Assembly (NCBI GenBank): GCA_937922175.1
Contig: CAKZUU010000211.1
Location: 1-6,713, forward strand
Direction: 5' to 3'
Source of the DNA: an uncultured Gemmataceae bacterium
GTDB taxonomy: Bacteria; Planctomycetota; Planctomycetia; Gemmatales; Gemmataceae
DNA length: 6,713 bases
Positions 1 through 4,847 of this stretch are shown piece after piece (position 1 is the first letter of the stretch; every line of letters starts with the position of its first letter). The notes under the pieces were generated by a model, which saw nothing but the letters and a program-made list of their open reading frames with translations, did not search any database and was not told the DNA's origin. The position numbers and the translations under genes were made by a program.

Positions 1-1
1 T

Positions 2-211
2 CGACTCAGCCCCTTTGGCTCCGGGCCGGTGTTGTATGAGGCGAATCTGTCCGGATTGCTGACATGTTATGCGCAGGGATTGATCTTCCTGCTGTTTACC
101 TTAGCCGGCGATTTCGGTTGCACCGCGATGATGTTCGGCGCCGAGGACTGGTTTCGTGCCAAAGTCGAGCGGCCTGTCACTCAAATGTCGATGAGGGAGG
201 TCGCGTCGTGA
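2..211 (+). CDS. C-terminal fragment of an unidentified integral membrane protein (5' end outside window)
   Basis: The frame is open from the left edge and ends at TGA 209-211, giving the last 69 residues of a longer protein. Fragment residues about 18-36 (LLTCYAQGLIFLLFTLAG) form one convincing transmembrane helix. A hydrophobic stretch with GCTAMMFG follows, then a charged, probably cytoplasmic tail (EDWFRAKVERP). A GTG at 29 exists in this frame, but codons upstream of it are also open, so it is probably internal. The stop overlaps the GTG start of the next gene by 4 bases, the usual sign of translational coupling and co-transcription. I do not recognise the family. It may be the last helix of a permease or another multi-pass protein, but nothing catalytic is visible. 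Coding status is supported mainly by the tight junction with the downstream gene and by plausible membrane composition. Confidence 0.6.
   Translation, partial: RLSPFGSGPVLYEANLSGLLTCYAQGLIFLLFTLAGDFGCTAMMFGAEDWFRAKVERPVTQMSMREVAS
193..200 (+). promoter_or_regulatory. Strong Shine-Dalgarno fixing the GTG start of the YciI-family gene
   Basis: GAGGGAGG lies 7 bases before GTG 208-210, inside the last codons of the upstream gene. It selects this start over the in-frame ATG at 64, which would add 48 residues unlike the family. Confidence 0.7.
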
Positions 212-501
212 GATTTGCCGCCCTCATCACCTACACGACCGACAATGCTCAGATCGCGGCGGTTCGACCCGCACACCGCGAGTATCTGAATCGTCTCTAC
301 GACGAAGGTCGGCTCGTGCTGGCCGGACCCTTCGAGGATGATAGCGGAGCCTGCATCGTGTACGAGGCCGAATCCGCGGAGCAGGTCGAATCTTGGCTCC
401 GAGCCGATCCATTTTGCGTGCACGGCGTCTTTGTCCGATGGGACATTCGGCCGTGGCGAATCGTCTTCGTGAATCATTTGCCGATGACTCGACCTTCCTG
501 A
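208..501 (+). CDS. YciI family protein (YCII-related, ferredoxin-like dimeric alpha+beta barrel)
   Basis: This is a 97-residue protein, a normal size for single-domain YciI proteins. The family pattern is visible in order: a first beta strand (RFAALITYT), an RPAHREYLNRLYDEGRL helix with the conserved His at about residue 23, a GPF turn at about 41-43, a strand containing ACIVYEA, a helix (SAEQVESWLRADPF) carrying the conserved Asp before Pro-Phe at about 71-73, and a closing strand with the typical I-x-PW element. The His and Asp are the residues usually discussed as a putative active site; the biochemical role of most YciI proteins is unknown. The GTG start is chosen because GAGGGAGG sits 7 bases upstream and because starting here gives the family N-terminus exactly. 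The gene overlaps the upstream membrane-protein gene by 4 bases, so the two are likely translated together. It converges on ileS across 89 bases. Confidence 0.88.
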   Translation: MRFAALITYTTDNAQIAAVRPAHREYLNRLYDEGRLVLAGPFEDDSGACIVYEAESAEQVESWLRADPFCVHGVFVRWDIRPWRIVFVNHLPMTRPS

Positions 502-521
502 CCAAGGGGGTTCAGCGAGAT

Positions 522-559
522 GCCGCGAATCGTTGGGGATAATCGGCCGATTCCACGGC
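522..559. terminator. Weak imperfect hairpin between two convergent genes; possible bidirectional terminator
   Basis: The left arm GCCGCGAATCG (522-532) can pair with the right arm CGATTCCACGGC (548-559), with one mismatch and one bulged base, around a loop of about 15 bases. Its position in the 89-base gap between the converging YciI and ileS stops is where a shared terminator would lie. There is no T-run on either strand, so it is not a classical intrinsic terminator. The rest of the gap (502-590) shows nothing else. Confidence 0.2.
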
Positions 560-590
560 ACTGCTCGCTTTGGCAATGAGGTCCGGCGGC

Positions 591-3500
591 TTACACTCTC
601 GCCAAGCGGATTTTCAATTCGTTCCCTTCGATCGCGACATCAACCTGTGCGGCGGGTCGCTCCAAGTTTGTCGGCCAATCGGCGGTCAAGGTCTCTGTCC
701 CAATGTAGTCGCGATGAGCCAGGATGGCCTGTTGCAGCAGCGGCTTTTCTGTTTGCAACACGAGTCGAATTCGATCCTCCATCTCCAAACCTGCCGATTT
801 CCGCAGTTCTTGAATGTGTCGCACGATTTCGCGAGCCAGTCCCGCAAGCTTCAACTCTTGAGTGATGCGCGTGTCGAGCAAAACTTCGACCGTTCCATCG
901 GTGGCGCCGACCCAACCCGGCGGATTCTCATATTGCACCTCGAAATCTTCGTGGAACTTCAGGGTGATCGGACCATCGCGCCCTTCTACCGTCAGTCCAT
1001 GGTTGCGATAGGTAGCCAGACTCTCGGCATCGACGGGAGCCGCGGCGAGACGATCCTCAGCCGACTTCCAATGCGGTCCCAACTTCGGCGCTGCGGACTT
1101 TTTGATGAGCATCAGTCGGGGCCGACGTAATGGTCCCTCCGCATCCGCTGCGACCTGAATCCGGCGGATGTTGAGCTCGTCGAGCAATTGATGGCCAAAC
1201 CGCTGAACAACCGGAGCTACGAGTTTCTCCGGTCCGACCCGAATCTCGGCCAGAGGTTGCCGAACTTTCAGCTTCGCTTCGTTTCGTGCCGCCGACCCCA
1301 GTGCGACCAAAGCGAACAGCGTTTCCATGTCGTCGGAGAGCGTGTCATCCACAAGTGTTTCATCCACGACGGGGTAATCGCACAGGTGCACGCTTTCCGG
1401 GTCTGAATCGCGGCGGAGATTCTGCCACATCGCTTCGGCCAGGAATGGTGTCACCGGCGCGATCAGTCGGCAAAGGGTCGTGAGAACCTCGTAAAGCGTC
1501 TGATACGCGGCAAGTTTGTCGGCCCCCGCCTCGCTCTTCCAGAATCGTCGGCGATTTCGGCGGATGTACCAGTTGCTCAATTTGTCGTCAACGAAACGCT
1601 CTGTCTCGAGGCAAAAGCGCATCAGATCGAAGTCTTCGAATGCGGAGCGGGCGAGCTGGATCAGCCGTTGCAAGTCGCTGAGAATCCATCGATCGATGTC
1701 GGGGCGTTGGCCCACGGGAATCCGCGGCCCATCGGGGTCGAAACGATCGAGCCGCGCATAATTCACGAAGAAGGCGTAGCTGTTCCACAACTTCAGGTGG
1801 AACTTCGCCCGAATCTCGTTGGCCGGGCCGTATCCAAAATTGATGTTCTGTGCCGGATTCGTCCGAGCATACAACCATCGCATCACATCGGCGCCCATTC
1901 GATCGGCTGCTTCGTTGAATTCGATGGCATTGCCCTTGGATTTGCTCATGATGTCGCCGCGTTCGTCTCGAACCGTCGCATGACCCAAGAGCGTCTTGAA
2001 GGGGGGACGGTTCTCCATCATGGTGCTCATGGCCAAGATGGCGTAAAACCAGTTCCGGAATTGTCCAGGGAAACTTTCGGTGATGAAATCGGCAGGAAAC
2101 CAATCCTCCCAACGGGGGATGCCCGGCGGCAATTCCTTTTGACCGCGATGGGTATAACCCATGGTGGAAAACGGCACGATGCCGGCATCCAACCACGGAT
2201 TCCCCACATCCGGAATTCGCGACATTTTCCCGCCGCAGACGCAGCGGATTTTAACGAGATCGATCCAAGGCCGATGCGGCGTGTGTCCGTCGAATTGTTC
2301 CCACCCCTCGATGGCCCGGCCCTGCAGTTCCGCTCGACTGCCGATCACATCGAAGGCGGAACACTCTTCGCACACCCAGATGGGTAATGCCAAGCCCCAG
2401 AAGCGTTTTTTCGAGATCATCCAGTCGTGCATTTGCTCGAGCCATTTCAGTTCTCGAGCCATGCCGTTGATCGCCTCCGGCAGAAACCGCACTTGGCGGG
2501 TGACCGCCATGATCTCATCCCGCCACTTCATGTCGATGAACCATTCGTCGACCAGGCGAAACAGCAACTCCGTCTTACAGCGCCAGCAATGCGGATAGCT
2601 GTGGGAGTACCCCTCGACAGCGAAGAGAAGCTCCCGGCGCTTCAAATCCTCGATAATCCAGGCAGCGGTCGCGGGATCGGATGCCGACCGGCCGGTCAAT
2701 TCTCCGAACCCCGCAAGAAAGACCCCCGCTTCGTCCAAAGGGGCGATGGGCGGCAGTCCATGTGTTTTGCCTAACTGGAAGTCTTCCTGGCCGCACCCCG
2801 GGGCGATATGGACAATCCCGGTGCCGGTGGTCGCCCCGACGTCCTTCCAGGGCACCACGCGGTGGGCTTGTTTCCCCGAGAGGCTGGGTGCCCATTTTTG
2901 GCGTTTCACGACGTCGGCCAAATCTTGCGGAAAACCCGCCGGGTGTTGCTGTGCCGGGACATCGTCGAATGGACCATCGTACTCCCATCCCACCATCTCC
3001 GACCCGAGAAGTTCGCCGAGAATCTCGTACCCTTGCTTCGCTTTCTCCTTGAAAAATTGCTCGATCGTCCGAAGCCGGGGCTGGCCGATCTTGCCCGTTT
3101 CGGGCCGATCCACGTCGATCTCGATTTCGTCATCCGAGGGGCCTTCGGCCGAGCGGATCGCCCTGAACGCCTCACGACCCAAATAGTAGACCTCATCTCT
3201 CAACCGCACGCGGAGGTAGGGCAAATCGGGATTGACGGCCGCCGCGACGTTGCTGGATAACGTCCAAGGCGTGGTCGTCCAAACGAGGAGGAACTCTTTG
3301 GCCGACGATTCCGCTACCCCCCGCGCCCGCAAGGGAAACTTGACGAAGACGGATTGGTGCGTGGTCTGTTTGTAGCCTTCCTTCACCTCCATTTCGCTCA
3401 GTCCGACGCCGCAGCGAGGGCACCACGGCATGGCATCAAAGGCGCGGTAGATCAGCCCCCGTTGGTGGCATTTCTTTAAGAACGCCCAGATCGTGTAGTT

Positions 3501-4031
3501 GTTCTCCTCCGACATGGTGAAATACGATTTTCGCCGATCGGGTGATTTCGCCCAGTCGTCGTCGGTCCGGTCCCAATCCATCCAGTAGCCCAAACGGATG
3601 GACTGCTGCGTCTGAATCCGAGCGAAACGATCGACGCGTTGTTTACAGAGGGTGACGAAGCGATCGATGCTGGCGAAACGGTCACCGGGGATCAAGTTTT
3701 CGATGTCGCGTTTGCTTTGCAGTTGGAGTTCACGCTCGACTTCGACCTCAACCCATAGACCCTGACAATCGAACCCGTTTTGGTAACGCAGCTCATGGCC
3801 AGTCATGGCGAAATAGCGCTGAAAGGCGTCTTTGTAGGTTCGGCCCCAGGCGTGATGGACGCCCATGGGGTTGTTGGCAGTGATCGGACCGTCAAGGAAC
3901 GACCACCGGGGCTTTCCTCGATTTTTCTCCCGCAGCTTCTCAAAAGCCCGGATTGTATCCCAGAATTGCAGGAGCTGCCGCTCCAGAACAGGGAAATCGA
4001 CCTGGTTCTCGACTTTGTCGAATTTCGGCAT
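591..4031 (-). CDS. ileS: Isoleucyl-tRNA synthetase, type 2 (IleRS2-like), with a GVHH variant of the HIGH motif
   Basis: This class I synthetase charges tRNA-Ile in the cytoplasm, and its CP1 domain hydrolyses mischarged Val-tRNA. It has 1146 residues from ATG 4031. Numbered from there, the HIGH-equivalent is GVHH at 57-60 within DGPITANNPMGVHHAWGR; the KMSKS-equivalent is IMSKS at 694-698. Editing-domain landmarks are TTTPWT (252-257) and GTGIVHIAPGCGQEDF (403-418), which keeps the His (408) and Asp (417) equivalent to editing residues of the E. coli enzyme. Cys pairs occur at 204/207 (CPRC), 482/485 (CWRC), 554/557 (CEEC) and 597/599 (CVC), some probably binding zinc. The anticodon-binding helical domain starts near 777. 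No C-terminal Cys4 zinc knuckle of the type 1 enzyme is present, and the length exceeds the roughly 940 residues of type 1, so this is type 2. The start at 4031 is preferred: AGGTG lies 5 bases upstream and MPKFDKVENQVDFP matches a usual IleRS beginning. An in-frame ATG at 4049 (adding 6 residues) has GAGG only 4 bases away and is the alternative. The stop is TAA at 591-593. The gene stands alone and is divergent from the sigma gene. Confidence 0.96.
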   Translation of the reverse strand: MPKFDKVENQVDFPVLERQLLQFWDTIRAFEKLREKNRGKPRWSFLDGPITANNPMGVHHAWGRTYKDAFQRYFAMTGHELRYQNGFDCQGLWVEVEVERELQLQSKRDIENLIPGDRFASIDRFVTLCKQRVDRFARIQTQQSIRLGYWMDWDRTDDDWAKSPDRRKSYFTMSEENNYTIWAFLKKCHQRGLIYRAFDAMPWCPRCGVGLSEMEVKEGYKQTTHQSVFVKFPLRARGVAESSAKEFLLVWTTTPWTLSSNVAAAVNPDLPYLRVRLRDEVYYLGREAFRAIRSAEGPSDDEIEIDVDRPETGKIGQPRLRTIEQFFKEKAKQGYEILGELLGSEMVGWEYDGPFDDVPAQQHPAGFPQDLADVVKRQKWAPSLSGKQAHRVVPWKDVGATTGTGIVHIAPGCGQEDFQLGKTHGLPPIAPLDEAGVFLAGFGELTGRSASDPATAAWIIEDLKRRELLFAVEGYSHSYPHCWRCKTELLFRLVDEWFIDMKWRDEIMAVTRQVRFLPEAINGMARELKWLEQMHDWMISKKRFWGLALPIWVCEECSAFDVIGSRAELQGRAIEGWEQFDGHTPHRPWIDLVKIRCVCGGKMSRIPDVGNPWLDAGIVPFSTMGYTHRGQKELPPGIPRWEDWFPADFITESFPGQFRNWFYAILAMSTMMENRPPFKTLLGHATVRDERGDIMSKSKGNAIEFNEAADRMGADVMRWLYARTNPAQNINFGYGPANEIRAKFHLKLWNSYAFFVNYARLDRFDPDGPRIPVGQRPDIDRWILSDLQRLIQLARSAFEDFDLMRFCLETERFVDDKLSNWYIRRNRRRFWKSEAGADKLAAYQTLYEVLTTLCRLIAPVTPFLAEAMWQNLRRDSDPESVHLCDYPVVDETLVDDTLSDDMETLFALVALGSAARNEAKLKVRQPLAEIRVGPEKLVAPVVQRFGHQLLDELNIRRIQVAADAEGPLRRPRLMLIKKSAAPKLGPHWKSAEDRLAAAPVDAESLATYRNHGLTVEGRDGPITLKFHEDFEVQYENPPGWVGATDGTVEVLLDTRITQELKLAGLAREIVRHIQELRKSAGLEMEDRIRLVLQTEKPLLQQAILAHRDYIGTETLTADWPTNLERPAAQVDVAIEGNELKIRLARV

Positions 4032-4120
4032 AATCGCACCTGATTTCATGCGTCCTCAAGGGATTCATATGGAAGCGGGCAGCGGTCTCAACGGGAGAGC
4101 GACGGCGAGATAAAGGGAGC

Positions 4121-4140
4121 CTTGTCACCGCTTGTCAGCC
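4121..4140. repeat. Tandem 10-bp repeat in the divergent ileS/sigma intergenic region
   Basis: CTTGTCACCG (4121-4130) is followed directly by CTTGTCAGCC (4131-4140); 8 of 10 positions match, with a period of about one helical turn. The second copy contains the TTGTCA used as the -35 of the proposed sigma-gene promoter. Read on the minus strand the repeats give TGACAAGC and TGACAAGG. They could be an operator or alternative -35 elements. Two copies this short could also arise by chance. Confidence 0.4.
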
Positions 4141-4160
4141 GATGCGGAGTCGCTTAGCAT
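4132..4160 (+). promoter_or_regulatory. Candidate sigma-70 type promoter for the sigma/macroglobulin-like operon
   Basis: TTGTCA (4132-4137, 5 of 6 matches to TTGACA) is separated by exactly 17 bases from TAGCAT (4155-4160, 4 of 6 matches to TATAAT). This predicts transcription starting near 4167, about 70 bases before ATG 4240. If real, it rules out the in-frame TTG 4132 and ATG 4159 as starts from this promoter. Planctomycete promoters are poorly defined, so the support is only the match and the spacing. Confidence 0.4.
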
Positions 4161-4239
4161 GCGCCGCAGGCAGCGGTGGGAGAATTTGGGAGCGTGGGCC
4201 AATCGCCTGCGGTGTCCGAACCGTCATAAGAGTAGTGTC

Positions 4240-4794
4240 ATGAGCGATGTCGGCGCCACCCGGCTGGTGGGAGGGATACCCGACGAGACGGCGGCCACCG
4301 CGGCCGACGCCCTGCTCCTCCGCGCCTTTCAGGACAACCGAGATGAACTGGTCAGCACCCTGATGTACCTGCTCGGAAACGCGGAAGATGCCCAGGACGC
4401 GGCTCAAGACACCTTCTTGAAGTGCTGGCGAAATCGTGCCGATGTCGGACAAATTCAAAACCTTCGGGCCTGGATCTTCCGCATCGGGTTGAATACCGCC
4501 CGAGACATGCAACGCTCTGGATGGAGTCGGAAATCTCGTCCCTTGGCAGGAGATGAGCTCATGCGTGCGGCCCGTGATGTTCCCCCCACCAAGGCTCTCG
4601 AGGATCAGGAAGCCCTTGAACGACTCCAGCGTGCCATCCTCGAGCTCCGCACCGAAGAAAAAGAAGTATTCCTCCTTCGGCAAAATGGAGGGTTTACCTA
4701 TGAACAAATTGCGGAAATGCGCTCCGCTCCGGTGGGAACGGTGAAGACTCAAATGCGCAGTGCCTTGCAAAAACTGCGCAAAATCCTGACCTGA
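4240..4794 (+). CDS. ECF-like sigma-70 family RNA polymerase sigma factor
   Basis: The product directs RNA polymerase to a specific promoter set. The protein has 184 residues from ATG 4240. Sigma region 2 spans about residues 25-95: a helix with LLLRAFQDNRDELV, then NAEDAQDAAQDTFLKCW (core-polymerase contact) and LRAWIFRIGLNTARD (the -10 recognition helix). After a linker, region 4 spans about 119-183, with LRTEEKEVFLLRQNGGFTY, then EQIAEMRSAPVGTVKTQM, a helix-turn-helix for the -35 element. No region 1.1 or region 3 is present, as in ECF factors. In-frame alternative starts are TTG 4132 (220 residues) and ATG 4159 (211 residues). They are disfavoured because the added basic segment resembles no sigma domain and overlaps the candidate promoter. 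The RBS for 4240 is weak (AAGAG 7 bases upstream), so the start is uncertain. The next gene begins 53 bases downstream on the same strand and carries an anti-sigma-like N-terminus, so the two are probably a regulatory pair. The exact ECF group cannot be assigned by eye. Confidence 0.93.
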   Translation: MSDVGATRLVGGIPDETAATAADALLLRAFQDNRDELVSTLMYLLGNAEDAQDAAQDTFLKCWRNRADVGQIQNLRAWIFRIGLNTARDMQRSGWSRKSRPLAGDELMRAARDVPPTKALEDQEALERLQRAILELRTEEKEVFLLRQNGGFTYEQIAEMRSAPVGTVKTQMRSALQKLRKILT

Positions 4795-4847
4795 CCGACA
4801 CGCCGACTCGACCTGCGTCGGATTTCGATGAGGGGAGGAATTGATCC

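Noticed and set aside
64..207. N-terminal extension of the YciI frame back to ATG 64
   Set aside because: The extension overlaps the upstream membrane-protein frame and has no family resemblance; GTG 208 has a strong RBS and gives the family N-terminus.
541..552. Perfect 12-bp palindrome AATCGGCCGATT between YciI and ileS
   Set aside because: A palindrome with no loop folds poorly as a terminator hairpin, and a single short copy is not good evidence for an operator.
1668..2387. A 239-codon plus-strand frame
   Set aside because: It is antisense to ileS in a region encoding conserved synthetase motifs, and the product looks like a reverse-strand shadow.
4071..4091. GGAA...TCTCAA resembling an ECF-type autoregulated promoter before the sigma gene
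   Set aside because: The two parts are only about 10 bases apart, far less than the 15-17 bases needed between ECF -35 and -10 elements.
4050..4239. T-box or other riboswitch leader upstream of ileS
   Set aside because: No T-box consensus, specifier hairpin or terminator/antiterminator pair could be seen, and the available leader is short.
4135..4770. A 211-codon minus-strand frame opposite the sigma gene
   Set aside because: The plus strand encodes unmistakable sigma regions 2 and 4; the opposite translation resembles nothing.
4795..4821. Small bulged hairpin (CCGAC...GTCGG) between the sigma gene and the macroglobulin-like gene
   Set aside because: The stem is short and bulged with no T-run, so it is unlikely to terminate; the two genes are better treated as one operon.
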